NCBI GenBank assembly: GCA_963811605.1
Contig: CAWESA010000024.1
Span: 124,001-188,000 of the forward strand
Length of the DNA stretch: 64,000 bases
Source of the DNA: CAVQLX01 sp963811605
Lineage (GTDB): Bacteria; Desulfobacterota; Binatia; DP-6
Reading direction: 5' to 3'
The position numbers and the translations under genes are program-made. This document shows positions 1 to 8,517 of the stretch, piece by piece. Position 1 is the first letter of the stretch; each line of letters begins with the position of its first letter. The notes under the pieces were generated by a model. That model searched no databases. It was not told the origin of the DNA and saw nothing but the letters and a program-made list of their open reading frames with translations.

Positions 1-37
1 CACGCGATTCCAGGGCAATGGGAAACCCGCGCGGCGC

Positions 38-67
38 TTGACCTGCGCCCCCGGTTCGGTCGATGCG
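38..67 (+). promoter_or_regulatory. Weak candidate leaderless promoter of the first SDR gene
   Basis: TTGACC at 38-43, 18 bases, GATGCG at 62-67, then 6 bases to the ATG at 74. The -35 is good and the -10 is poor. It is listed because its geometry matches better examples elsewhere in the window, and because it favours the ATG at 74 over the TTG at 38. Confidence 0.3.
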
Positions 68-73
68 GTCGGG

Positions 74-850
74 ATGGCTGTTCTCGATCGCTTCCGACTC
101 ACCGACCGCGTGGCCCTCGTCACCGGAGCCGGTCGCGGCATCGGCCGCGGCATCGCGCTCGCGTTCGCGGAGCTGGGCGCCGACGTCGTCTGCGCCGCCC
201 GCACCGAGACGGAGATCGACGCGGTGGCGGAGGAGGTGCGACGCTTCGGGCGGCGCGCCCTCCCCGTGCGCTGCGACGTCACGGACGCGACGCAGCTCGA
301 CGAGCTGGCGCGGCGCACCGTCGCCGACTTCGGCCGTCTCGACCTGCTGGTGAACAACGCCGGCGGCTTCCCGCCCATGCCGTTCGTCGACACCGATCTC
401 GCGAGCTGGGAGTGGTGCATGCGCTTCAACCTGACCTCGGCGTTCACGCTGACCCGAGCCTGCTTGCCACACCTGCTGGAACGCGACGGCGGCGCCGTGC
501 TCAACATCTCGTCAGCCGCCGGGCGCATCGTGCGCAAGAACTTCGTCGCCTACGGCACGGCCAAGGCGGCGCTGTCGTTCATGACCAGGCAGCTCGCGGC
601 CGAGCTGGCGCCGCGCGTGCGCGTCAACGCGCTGGCCGTGGGAGCGGTGGAGACGGCGGCGTTGCGACCGTTCCTGACCGACGAGATCCGCGGTCAGATG
701 GAGGCGCTCACACCCATGCGGCGCATCGGCACCGTCGAGGACATCGCCATCGCCGCGTCGTGGCTGTGCTCGCCGGCCGGCGGCTGGGTGACCGGCAAGG
801 TCGTCGAGGTCGACGGCGGTACCGAATCGACCAACTGGCCCTTCGACTGA
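74..850 (+). CDS. SDR family NAD(P)-dependent oxidoreductase
   Basis: A 258-residue classical short-chain dehydrogenase/reductase, cytoplasmic, using NAD(P)H on an unknown alcohol or ketone. The dinucleotide-binding motif TGAGRGIG lies at residues 17-24, NNAGG near 95, and the catalytic Ser146-Tyr160-Lys164 set (YxxxK spacing) is present; the C-terminus ends in a substrate-lid region with VDGG. The ATG at 74 is preferred to an in-frame TTG at 38 because the extra 12 residues do not look like SDR sequence and the TTG falls in a possible -35 element. It converges on the amidohydrolase gene downstream. The family is certain from the motifs; the substrate cannot be named. A second SDR at 48834-49664 has a similar layout. 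Confidence 0.93.
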   Translation: MAVLDRFRLTDRVALVTGAGRGIGRGIALAFAELGADVVCAARTETEIDAVAEEVRRFGRRALPVRCDVTDATQLDELARRTVADFGRLDLLVNNAGGFPPMPFVDTDLASWEWCMRFNLTSAFTLTRACLPHLLERDGGAVLNISSAAGRIVRKNFVAYGTAKAALSFMTRQLAAELAPRVRVNALAVGAVETAALRPFLTDEIRGQMEALTPMRRIGTVEDIAIAASWLCSPAGGWVTGKVVEVDGGTESTNWPFD

Positions 851-924
851 GGGCGCCGTGCGACACACGATCGCACGAGGCCGATCGCCACGGTTCCGGT
901 GCCCGCCTCCCGGGCGGATCGCTC

Positions 925-957
925 CTACCGGTGCGCGCCCGCACCATCGACCGGTAG
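925..957. terminator. Possible bidirectional hairpin between convergent genes
   Basis: An 8-base inverted repeat, CTACCGGT at 925-932 and ACCGGTAG at 950-957, with a 17-base loop lies between the converging SDR and amidohydrolase genes. No T-run follows, so a terminator role is only inferred from position. Confidence 0.3.
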
Positions 958-988
958 TGACGAGTACCTCACTGAAGGCGGAACGTGC

Positions 989-2413
989 TCAGGCCAGCGC
1001 AGCCTGCTTCTCGGCTCGCAGGAGCGCGAAGAACTCCCGCCGCGTGGTCGGACCGTGCGCGATCAGGGACCGGCCGGCGCGCGACCCACCCTGCTCGCCC
1101 TGGAACTCCGCCAGCCGGGAAGAGGGGACCGTGCAGCGTTCGGCCTTGGGCTTGATGCCGTAGAGCCGAGCGGCGTTGAGCCCGAGGATGCGGCGCTTCG
1201 TCTTCTCGGTGAGCGCCGGGTAGCCGAACTGCTCCTGCATCTGCTCGGGGATGGTCAGCGCCTTGAAGGCGTCGATCAGCCACTGCGGCGACCCCCACCA
1301 GATCGAGTCGGTTCCCCAGATGACGTTCTTCGGTCCCAGCGCCTTCAGGAGCTGTCCGATGAAGTGCGCGGCGGCGTCCGGACCCTGCGCCAGCACGATT
1401 GCGAAGGTGGAGCCGATCTCCGAGTAGACGCGCTTGCGCTCCTTCTTCGGGATGCTGGCGATGACCTCGAGCCACTCGGTCAGTCCCTGCTTGCCCTCGG
1501 GATGGTCGTCGTTGGCGCCGAAGTAGGCCGAGTGGTAGGCGCAGAAGCGCATGTCCTTCCAGTCGTGCACGGCCTTCGGGAAGTCGGTCGCGCGCACCGT
1601 CTCCTGGCTCCCGGGGGCGAAGATCGCGGGCAGGCCCTTGTGGACGTTGATGAGCCGGAACCCGACCCGCCGGGCCTCCTCGAGCATGGGATACGCCACC
1701 TGCTCGTCGTCCATGCGCCAGTTGCCGCTGTAGGTGTAGCACTTGACCGCCAGCGTGCCCTTCGCGCGCTGCGCCTCGAGGGTCGAGATGGCGGTCGGTC
1801 CGTTCTGGTAGGCGCTGGTGGGATCGCACACCGCCTGTGCGACGCAGCGCTGGGATCCCGCCAGCTCGTTCACCAGATCGCGCGTCTCGAGCATCGCCGC
1901 GGGTCCGAGCGGCACGCCACCGTAGGGCAGCCCGCTGATCACGCCGATGTCGGTCTCGCTGTCGACGAAGATCTCCTTCACGAAGTTGGCCTGCCCGACG
2001 CTCGCCGGGCAGCCACCCGCCGCCATGCGGTCCCGGAAGCGGAGGAAGCATCCCGCACCGTCGGGAAAGAGGTTCAGGTCGACGTGATGCTGCTGGACAT
2101 CCATCACGAAGTACTTCTTGTCGAGCAGCTCGCGGGCCGCGTCGAGGTCGTCGCAGTGCTCCTTCTTGACCGCGAACGCGTTCGAGCCGTGGAACTTGTT
2201 CAGCACCATGAAGGCGGTCGCGGTGGCGGCCGCGGTGCGGAGGAACTGCGCGCGGCTCATGCCGTGACGCTTCGCCTGCTCGGCACACTCCTCGGCGATC
2301 AGCCGCTCGGCCGCCTCCTGCCGGCGGGTGATGCCGGTCGGCACCCACTCCATGTTGGAGACGGCATGGTGGGGAAACGGGACGTTCGAGCGATCCTCGG
2401 GTGGGCGATTCAT
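989..2413 (-). CDS. Amidohydrolase family protein (amidohydrolase_2, metal-dependent TIM barrel)
   Basis: A 474-residue protein of the amidohydrolase-2 / ACMSD-like TIM-barrel group, which decarboxylates or hydrolyses aromatic or cyclic acids. The C-terminal hallmark ILGLNAARLYGI and the preceding IWGTDSIWWGSP strand (metal-binding Asp region) are clear, and MDVQQHHVDL occupies the usual N-terminal metal-site position. The ATG at 2413 follows a strong GGAGGG site 7 bases upstream. About 45 residues in, SRAQFLRTAAATATAFMVLN resembles a Tat signal whose second arginine is missing and which is not at the N-terminus, so export is doubtful. A longer in-frame start at 2452 is less likely. Substrate unknown. 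Confidence 0.85.
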   Translation of the reverse strand: MNRPPEDRSNVPFPHHAVSNMEWVPTGITRRQEAAERLIAEECAEQAKRHGMSRAQFLRTAAATATAFMVLNKFHGSNAFAVKKEHCDDLDAARELLDKKYFVMDVQQHHVDLNLFPDGAGCFLRFRDRMAAGGCPASVGQANFVKEIFVDSETDIGVISGLPYGGVPLGPAAMLETRDLVNELAGSQRCVAQAVCDPTSAYQNGPTAISTLEAQRAKGTLAVKCYTYSGNWRMDDEQVAYPMLEEARRVGFRLINVHKGLPAIFAPGSQETVRATDFPKAVHDWKDMRFCAYHSAYFGANDDHPEGKQGLTEWLEVIASIPKKERKRVYSEIGSTFAIVLAQGPDAAAHFIGQLLKALGPKNVIWGTDSIWWGSPQWLIDAFKALTIPEQMQEQFGYPALTEKTKRRILGLNAARLYGIKPKAERCTVPSSRLAEFQGEQGGSRAGRSLIAHGPTTRREFFALLRAEKQAALA

Positions 2414-2619
2414 GTGAACCCTCCAGGCGATAGGCTGAGCTTCCGGTAGCACGCACCGATCGGGGCCGTAAACCGACGCCCCCCCGAACGGCCATCGGGA
2501 AGCGCCGAACGGGCACCGCGCCCGACCGATCGGGCACTATCGAGCTTTCCGGAGCCGGGCACCCTGTGGTACCCCAGACCCGCTACGAGGGGGCCTGTCC
2601 AGGCCAAGGGGGTTACCTG

Positions 2620-4569
2620 ATGAATGGCGCCAGGGTCCACGTGCTCGCGGTCGCGTCCGCATTCGTCCTGACTGCCGCTTCCGCGTTCGCGGCGGACGGT
2701 GACTGCACGACGGCACGCTGCCAGAACCCGACCGCGATCGCCGCGGTACGGGCCACGATCGCCGCCGAGTGCGACTGCGCGGGCGCAACCAGCGGCCCGG
2801 CCTACATGAAGTGCGTCAAGCGGGTGGTGAAGCAGGCCCTCTCGGATGGCACGCTCTCACGCGTCTGCAAGGGCGCGGTGACGCACTGCGAGGCGGCGGT
2901 GGGCTGCGGGATCGGCATCCGGCCGTTCCGCACCGTGCAGCAGATCTTCGGCCAGAGCTGCGCCCTGCCGTCCTGCCACTCCCCTCTCGCGCGCCAGGGC
3001 GGGCTGGTCCTCGACACGGAGGACGTCTCCTACACCAGCCTGATCAACCGCCCGGCGACCAACGCCCAGGTGGCCGGCTCCGGCATGTCGCTGGTCGTCC
3101 CGGGTGACCCCAAGGCCAGCTTCCTGATCCAGAAGCTCAAGGGGACCGCACCCGGCGACCGCATGCCGCAGTCCGGCGAGCCGCTCTCCAAGGGTACGAT
3201 CAAGCTGATCGAGAAGTGGATCAAGCGTGGCGCCCTCCCGACCGACCAGGAGTGTCCTCCGGCCGATTCGCCCACCGCCAAGAGCAAGAAGAAGGGGCGC
3301 AAGTCGTGCAACGACCGGCCGCTGCGTGCCGGAACCTACGTCTGGCAGCCGCAGCCGGCGCTCCCGACGCCGGAGGCGGAAGGCCGGATGGGCTTCCAGA
3401 TGTACACCCCGCCGCGTGACATCGCACCCGGCACCGAGTGGGAGCGGTGCTACGCCTTCAAGAACATCGACTGGCTCGGGATGGCCGCCAAGGCCGGCTA
3501 CCTCCCCAACCGGACGCCCATCATCAAGGCGCAGACCTACCGGATGCATCCCGGCAGCCACCACCTGCTGCTGTACGCATACTACGGACCGAACGCGAAG
3601 GACTGGGCGGACGGCTACTTCCCGTGCAACGCGGGGCAGTGCGAGTCGGACAACCCGAACGACTGCCCGAAGGACACCGGCACGTTCATGCTGCCCATCG
3701 GCGGCACCCAGGTGGCAGGTACACGCTACGAGGTGAACTACCCGGAGGGCGTCGGCGTCCCGGTGCTCAGCAACGACATGGTGCTGATCGCCAACCTGCA
3801 CTACACGAACCCCTTCCAGCCGCCGCAGCCGATCTACGGCGAGGCCTGGCTCAACATCTACTTCGCGGCCCCGGACGAGACGAAGGCGATCCTGAACGGC
3901 ATCTTCGCGATCAACTACGGCGATCTGTTCGTCGAGCCGTACCAGACCCGGACGATCTCGCGCGTCTGGAACCCGCGCAGCTTGATCGGTGGAGCGCCGG
4001 TCAACGCCGACGTGTTCCAGCTCTTCGGGCACATGCACAAACGCGGCACCGAGTTCCAGATCGACGTCCTGCGCGGCGGGCACTGCTCCGACACGCCCGC
4101 ATCGGGCATACCCCGCGCTTGCGGGCGTGACGACGACTGCCGGTGCTACCCCGGGGCGCGCAACTGCGTGCCGGACCAGACCTGCATCCTTCCCCCGGGC
4201 TCCGAGGACTCCACCATCTACTACACGAAGGCGTGGGATCGGGCCCCGGTCATGGACTTCCAGAAGCCCTACCTGGTCGTGAACAAGGACCAGGGACTGC
4301 GCTGGACGTGCACCCACACGAACGGCGTCGAGGGCGACCCGCTGCATCCGCCGAAGAAGTGCACGCCGGGTTGCGAGGCTTGCGGCTGGGACGACGCCAC
4401 CAGGACCTGCATCTTCCAGCGTGGCGTCCAGCAGGGCTTCCAGTCCACCCTGCACACGTATCAGGAAGGCGAGCCCATGCCGGTGGTCTTCGGCGAGCTG
4501 GCCGACGACGACATGTGCAACATGTTCGGCTACTTCGTCATCGCCGAGGACGCCGCCAACCTGCCCTGA
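2620..4569 (+). CDS. Secreted heme-containing PHM-like copper type II monooxygenase
   Basis: A 649-residue exported protein. Residues 1-23 form a signal peptide ending AFA. A Cys-rich helical segment follows (about 25-105), then a c-type-cytochrome-like module with the heme motif C114-ALPS-C119-H120 (CX4CH), and a C-terminal half resembling the catalytic core of peptidylglycine alpha-hydroxylating/dopamine beta-monooxygenases. Copper ligands expected for that family are visible: H314-H315 in HPGSHHLLLY, H394 in NLHYTNP, H471-x-H473 in FGHMHKRG, and Met632 in DDDMCNMFGYF. It probably hydroxylates a substrate in the periplasm, with the heme domain as a built-in electron donor; the substrate is unknown. 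The ATG at 2620 has an AAGGGGG site; an upstream GTG at 2566 would hide the signal peptide. Confidence 0.8.
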   Translation: MNGARVHVLAVASAFVLTAASAFAADGDCTTARCQNPTAIAAVRATIAAECDCAGATSGPAYMKCVKRVVKQALSDGTLSRVCKGAVTHCEAAVGCGIGIRPFRTVQQIFGQSCALPSCHSPLARQGGLVLDTEDVSYTSLINRPATNAQVAGSGMSLVVPGDPKASFLIQKLKGTAPGDRMPQSGEPLSKGTIKLIEKWIKRGALPTDQECPPADSPTAKSKKKGRKSCNDRPLRAGTYVWQPQPALPTPEAEGRMGFQMYTPPRDIAPGTEWERCYAFKNIDWLGMAAKAGYLPNRTPIIKAQTYRMHPGSHHLLLYAYYGPNAKDWADGYFPCNAGQCESDNPNDCPKDTGTFMLPIGGTQVAGTRYEVNYPEGVGVPVLSNDMVLIANLHYTNPFQPPQPIYGEAWLNIYFAAPDETKAILNGIFAINYGDLFVEPYQTRTISRVWNPRSLIGGAPVNADVFQLFGHMHKRGTEFQIDVLRGGHCSDTPASGIPRACGRDDDCRCYPGARNCVPDQTCILPPGSEDSTIYYTKAWDRAPVMDFQKPYLVVNKDQGLRWTCTHTNGVEGDPLHPPKKCTPGCEACGWDDATRTCIFQRGVQQGFQSTLHTYQEGEPMPVVFGELADDDMCNMFGYFVIAEDAANLP

Positions 4570-4570
4570 A

Positions 4571-4651
4571 GCGGGCGGCTCGCAGGGTCTTCAGATACTC
4601 GATCACCGCGCACCGTTCGGCGACCGTCAGAGGGTCGCCGGGCGGATGCCC
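4571..4651 (-). repeat. 81-bp direct repeat copy 1: decayed 3' end of a cytochrome gene
   Basis: Matches 6336-6416 with 7 differences in 81 bases by direct comparison. Read on the minus strand it encodes the tail LTVAERCAVIEYLKTL of the RoxA-like cytochrome, but the TGA stop has become CGA, so the frame runs on. No similarity to the cytochrome extends beyond the repeat, so this is a remnant and not a gene. The rest of 4652-4868 holds nothing I can recognise apart from the ribosome binding site of the next gene. Confidence 0.85.
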
Positions 4652-4868
4652 GACGGCTACACGGCGGCGCTCGTCAGTTTCCGCTTCCTGGCGCACGCCG
4701 TCTTGCATACCGACGACGTCGTGGGCGCGATGCAGCAGCGCTGAAGGGCGCCTCGCGCAGTCGAACGAACGCGCCGAGACCCGTCGCGCGCCACCGTCGG
4801 GACGGCGATTCTGCACGCGTTGTCGCGCGCGACCCCGACTGCTACGCCCGCCCGGGGAGGGACCCATC

Positions 4869-6252
4869 GTGCACAAGCTCGTGAAGCTCGCGGACCTCGA
4901 CGACGCCCGGACCACGCTCACCCCCACCTACGCCGGTCGCGCGCTGAGCCGCCCCGTTCCTCGCTTCGAGATCGCGGCCGAGGAGATGGAGCCGCGCGCG
5001 GCCTACGACCTGATCCACGACGAGCTCATGCTCGACGGCAACGCCCGCCTGAACCTCGCGACCTTCGTCTCGACCTGGATGGAGCCCGAGGCGGAGCAGC
5101 TCATGAGCGAGGCCTTCGCCAAGAACATGATCGACAAGGACGAGTACCCGCAGACCGCTGCCATCGAAGCGCGCTGCGTGAACATCGTGTCACGCCTCTT
5201 CCACGCGCCCGACGGCGGCGTCGGCGCGTCGACGGTGGGCTCGAGCGAGGCGGTCATGCTGGCCGGCCTGGCCCTCAAGTGGAAGTGGCGCGAGCGGCGC
5301 GCCCGGGCGAGGCTGTCGAGCGACCGTCCCAACCTGGTGATGGGAGCGAACGTCCAGGTGGTGTGGGAGAAGTTCTGCCGCTACTGGGACGTCGAGCCGC
5401 GCTACGTGCCGCTCGCGCGCGGCCGCTTCGTCACCACGCCGGACGCCGCCCTGCCCTTCGTCGACGAGCGCACGATCGGGATCGTCGGCATCCTCGGCAC
5501 CACCTACACGGGTGAGTACGAGCCCATCGAGGACCTGCACCGCGCCCTCGTGCAGCAGAACCGGAAGACCGGGTGGGAGGTGCCCATCCACGTCGACGCC
5601 GCCAGCGGCGGGTTCGTCGCACCGTTCCTGCACCCGAAGCTCACCTGGGATTTCCGGCTGCCGCTCGTGAAGTCGATCAACGTGAGCGGCCACAAGTACG
5701 GGCTGGTCTATCCCGGCGTCGGGTGGGTGGTGTGGCGCGACCAGGCGGAGCTGCCCGCCGATCTGATCTTTCACGTGAACTACCTCGGCGGCGACATGCC
5801 GACCTTCACGCTCAACTTCTCGCGGCCCGGAAACCAGGTGGTGGGGCAATACTACAACTTCCTGCGCCTGGGGCGCGCCGGCTACCGCCGCGTCATGGAA
5901 TCGCTGCGTGATACGGCCACCTTCCTCTCGAGACGCATCGCCGCGATGCGGCACTTCGAGCTCCTGAGCGACGGCAGCGCCATTCCGGTGTTCGCGTTCC
6001 GGGTGAAGCCGCGTGCGCGCTTCAGCGTCTTCGACCTCTCCGACAAGCTCCGCGAGCGCGGCTGGCAGGTGCCGGCCTACACCATGCCGGCGAAGATCGA
6101 GGACATGGCGGTCCTGCGCATCGTGGTGCGCGAGGGCTTCAGCCGCGACATGGCGACCATGCTGCTCGACGACCTGGCGCGGGCGGTGGATCACTTCTCA
6201 CGCCTCAAGGGACACGTCCCCAAGCGTGACGGGCGCAGCGTTCCGGCACTGA
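4869..6252 (+). CDS. gadB: Glutamate decarboxylase (apparent frameshift near the C-terminus)
   Basis: Pyridoxal-phosphate enzyme converting L-glutamate to GABA and CO2 with proton consumption (acid resistance / GABA metabolism), cytoplasmic. About 460 residues, as in E. coli GadB (466). The HVDAASGGF motif and the PLP lysine in SGHKYG at residue 276 (same number as E. coli K276) are present. The GTG at 4869 follows GGGAGGG. The frame does not stop at the expected place: it stays open far beyond and runs antisense through the next gene. Dropping one base near 6226-6232 gives the ending TGAAFRH followed by TGA at 6252, which resembles the FKHT ending of E. coli GadB. I therefore give 6252 as the intended end. 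The gene sits between two copies of an 81-bp repeat. Confidence 0.85.
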
Positions 6253-6335
6253 GGCGCGCAACCAGGAGACCGGCACGGCCCTGGACGCGCGCCCGCTCCC
6301 CGGGTCCCCAGGTCGTCAGCGATGCGAGCTACCCG

Positions 6336-6416
6336 GCGGGCGGCTCACAGGGTCTTCAGGTACTCGATCACCGCGCGCCGCTCGGCGACCGTCAGATGGT
6401 CGCCGAACGGATGCCC
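6336..6416 (-). repeat. 81-bp direct repeat copy 2: 3' end of the RoxA-like cytochrome gene
   Basis: The intact counterpart of 4571-4651 (74 of 81 identical). It covers the last codons and TGA stop (6345-6347) of the minus-strand cytochrome gene plus 9 bases beyond it. The two copies flank gad in the same orientation. Confidence 0.85.
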
Positions 6417-8030
6417 GGTGTTCGACTGACTCCAGTACGTGGTGTCGTAGACGTACTTGCGCTCGGCCGCCGGCACCTGGTCCTGCGGGACGTCGACCGG
6501 CGTCCAGGGCCAGCCGAGCGCCGTCTCGTCGAGGTGGCTCGAGTCGAGATCGACGCGGCGCCAGCGCAGCGGCCGCGCCCTGCTGTCGAGCACCAGCTCG
6601 ACCGTCGGCACCGAGCCGTTGTGCAGGTACGGCGCCGTCGCCCAGATGCCGTCCAGGGGTGGCGGCATGTAGCCCGGGAACGGATCGTTCGGGACCATGC
6701 GCGTGACGCCGCCGTAGAAGGATCCGTTGTACCAGTCCACCAGCTGCGGCGAATGGACCACGCCCGCATTCGCGACCACGGGATCGGTCCCGATGACGTC
6801 GAGGGGAATCAGGAGGTTGGGATACGTGTCATCCTCGTCGCGTGCGCCGTAGGTGCCGTGGCAGCCGGCGCAGTCGCGCTCGAAGACGGTCTTGCCGGTC
6901 GCCGCCAGGGTCGCGTCGAGGCTCCGGGGCCATGCCGGCGCCCGCACCGAATTGACGAATGCCTGGATGTCGCGGAACTGGTCGTCCACGACCCGCGCCC
7001 GCGCGACGTCGTCCACGCACACCGACGTGGCGAGCGCCATCGTGCCGCGATGATCGCCGCGCGCCATGCCGTTGTAGAACAGCGCGTGCTTCTTGTGCGC
7101 GCGCCACCAGGGCGGAGGATCGGACGTCAGCCGCGGATCGCCGATGACGGAGCCATCCCGGTCGTACGCGGTCAACGGTGTGTACGGCGTGTCGCTCCAG
7201 GCGAGCGTGTCGCGATCGTGATGCACCATGAGGATCACCGCGAAGAGCTCGGCCGGATTCATCCCGACCGTCCGCATGTGGGTGAGGGGTCCGAGGGTGC
7301 TCCCGCGGCCGCCGATCTTGCGGAGCTGCGCGCGCTCGGCGTCGTCGAGCCCGAGCGCATCCAGCAGCGCGTCCGTCACCGGCACCCCGGCGGCTCCCCC
7401 GCCCGCGCCCTCCGTGAAGTCGGCGCTCGCGTTGCCGAGACCGATGACCAGCTGGCCGTCGATCACGCCGCCGTGGCACATGAGGCAGTTGGCGTTCACC
7501 ACCTCGGCGCCGTCAGGTGCGGTGAACGCGTTCAGGAAGTAGGGCATATCGGCGTTGCGGCCGGGACGGCCCGGGATGCGCGGCGCGTCGGCCGCGCCAC
7601 CGTATCCGCCCGCGATGAAGTCCTTCCCCAGGGTCCAGACCTTGTAGGGCACGCCGCATGTCATGTAGTCGCCGCCCAGCAGCAGCTCCCGCCCGCGCAC
7701 GGGGTCGCCCGTCACCTGCGGCTCGGCGGGCAGGACGGCGCCCGCGCGCCGCGCGCATTCGTTGACGCCCCCCAGCTTGCAGCACGGGCGGCAGCGCGTG
7801 CGCGCCTTGCGGCACGTGGAGCGCTCCGCGCGGAAGGCCCTTGCCGCCGCCCGCCGGCAGCTCCGGTCGCCCGAGCAGCCGTCGCGAGCAGCAGAGAGCG
7901 TCGCGCGCGCATACCCGAGGCAGTTGCTCTCGAGCGTGGCGCAGCTCTTCCGGCAGGCCGCGGGCGCGGCCATGGCCGTCGCCGCGAAGGCAATCATCGA
8001 GAGGATCAGGGCAGGAAGTCGACCCGGCAT
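6345..8030 (-). CDS. Secreted diheme c-type cytochrome, RoxA-like
   Basis: A 561-residue exported protein. An N-terminal signal peptide (about 1-21, ending AMA) is followed by a Cys-rich basic helical segment to about residue 85, then a large domain with two canonical heme sites, CLMCH at 182-186 and CAGCH at 387-391. The C-terminal stretch with GYMPPPLDGIWATAPYLHNG is typical of the RoxA-like cytochrome / diheme oxygenase group, which includes rubber oxygenases RoxA and RoxB as well as many uncharacterised proteins. A periplasmic oxidase or oxygenase role is inferred; the substrate cannot be called. Its 3' end is partly duplicated at 4571-4651. It converges on gad and lies upstream of an antibiotic-biosynthesis-monooxygenase-like gene on the same strand, 52 bases apart. 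Confidence 0.82.
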   Translation of the reverse strand: MPGRLPALILSMIAFAATAMAAPAACRKSCATLESNCLGYARATLSAARDGCSGDRSCRRAAARAFRAERSTCRKARTRCRPCCKLGGVNECARRAGAVLPAEPQVTGDPVRGRELLLGGDYMTCGVPYKVWTLGKDFIAGGYGGAADAPRIPGRPGRNADMPYFLNAFTAPDGAEVVNANCLMCHGGVIDGQLVIGLGNASADFTEGAGGGAAGVPVTDALLDALGLDDAERAQLRKIGGRGSTLGPLTHMRTVGMNPAELFAVILMVHHDRDTLAWSDTPYTPLTAYDRDGSVIGDPRLTSDPPPWWRAHKKHALFYNGMARGDHRGTMALATSVCVDDVARARVVDDQFRDIQAFVNSVRAPAWPRSLDATLAATGKTVFERDCAGCHGTYGARDEDDTYPNLLIPLDVIGTDPVVANAGVVHSPQLVDWYNGSFYGGVTRMVPNDPFPGYMPPPLDGIWATAPYLHNGSVPTVELVLDSRARPLRWRRVDLDSSHLDETALGWPWTPVDVPQDQVPAAERKYVYDTTYWSQSNTGHPFGDHLTVAERRAVIEYLKTL

Positions 8031-8082
8031 GGCGAACCGTATCGCGTTGCGGTGCGGGGCGACAAGCCGATCGACCGGCGCG

Positions 8083-8442
8083 TCACCCCGGCGGCAGGTC
8101 GGTGCTGGTGAGAATCTCGTGCACCTCGAGCACGTTGGGCCCGGCGAACATGCCCGCCGGAGGGCGGTTCTTGTGCGCCTCGGCGAAGTCGGCGCTCTGC
8201 GTCCAGGCCACGAAGTCGTCGAAGCTGCGCCACCACGTCTTCACCTCGTAGTACCCCTGCCCCTCCGGATCCTCGGTCCACCCCCCGTGCTCGTGGTCGA
8301 AGCGCATCGGTCGCGGCCGATGCACCTCGTTGCGGACGAAGCCGGGGTGGCGGTCGACCAGGTGCACGCGACGCTTGAAGCGATCCTCGAAGTCGATCTC
8401 GTGTCCCTTCGAGACGGGAATGCGGTTGGTGACGACGATCAT
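8083..8442 (-). CDS. Antibiotic biosynthesis monooxygenase (ABM) domain protein
   Basis: A 119-residue single-domain protein with the dimeric alpha+beta barrel (ABM / HmoB-like) pattern: MIVVTNRIPVSKGHEIDFED strand-helix start, HPGFVRNEV, YYEVKTWWRSFDDFVAW and FAEAHKN. Members are small cofactor-poor oxygenases or heme-degrading enzymes; the length and motifs suit an HmoB/IsdG-like protein, and the neighbouring heme protein gene makes a heme link conceivable but unproven. There is no Shine-Dalgarno site; a promoter ends 6 bases before the ATG, so the mRNA is probably leaderless. Divergent from the luciferase-like gene at 8518. Confidence 0.82.
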   Translation of the reverse strand: MIVVTNRIPVSKGHEIDFEDRFKRRVHLVDRHPGFVRNEVHRPRPMRFDHEHGGWTEDPEGQGYYEVKTWWRSFDDFVAWTQSADFAEAHKNRPPAGMFAGPNVLEVHEILTSTDLPPG

Positions 8443-8448
8443 GCGATC

Positions 8449-8477
8449 CGTCTAGGCATCCCCGCCCGGCCGCGCAA
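8449..8477 (-). promoter_or_regulatory. Candidate leaderless promoter of the ABM gene
   Basis: On the minus strand TTGCGC (8472-8477), 17 bases, TAGACG (8449-8454), then 6 bases to the ATG at 8442. Spacing is ideal for a housekeeping sigma factor with transcription starting at or next to the start codon. Confidence 0.5.
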
Positions 8478-8482
8478 GCGGA

Positions 8483-8511
8483 TTGACTCCTCTGCGCGAC
8501 GCCGGCACGGT
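8483..8511 (+). promoter_or_regulatory. Candidate leaderless promoter of the LLM oxidoreductase gene
   Basis: TTGACT (8483-8488), 17 bases, CACGGT (8506-8511), 6 bases, GTG at 8518. The -35 is strong and the -10 weak. It lies back to back with the ABM promoter and supports the GTG start. Confidence 0.4.
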
Positions 8512-8517
8512 CGCGTC

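Noticed and set aside
4143..8111. Very long plus-strand open frame (over 1300 codons) covering gad and the antisense of the cytochrome gene
   Set aside because: Only 4869 to about 6230 looks like protein (glutamate decarboxylase); before and after, the translation is Arg/Ala/Gly-rich shadow of real genes in other frames.
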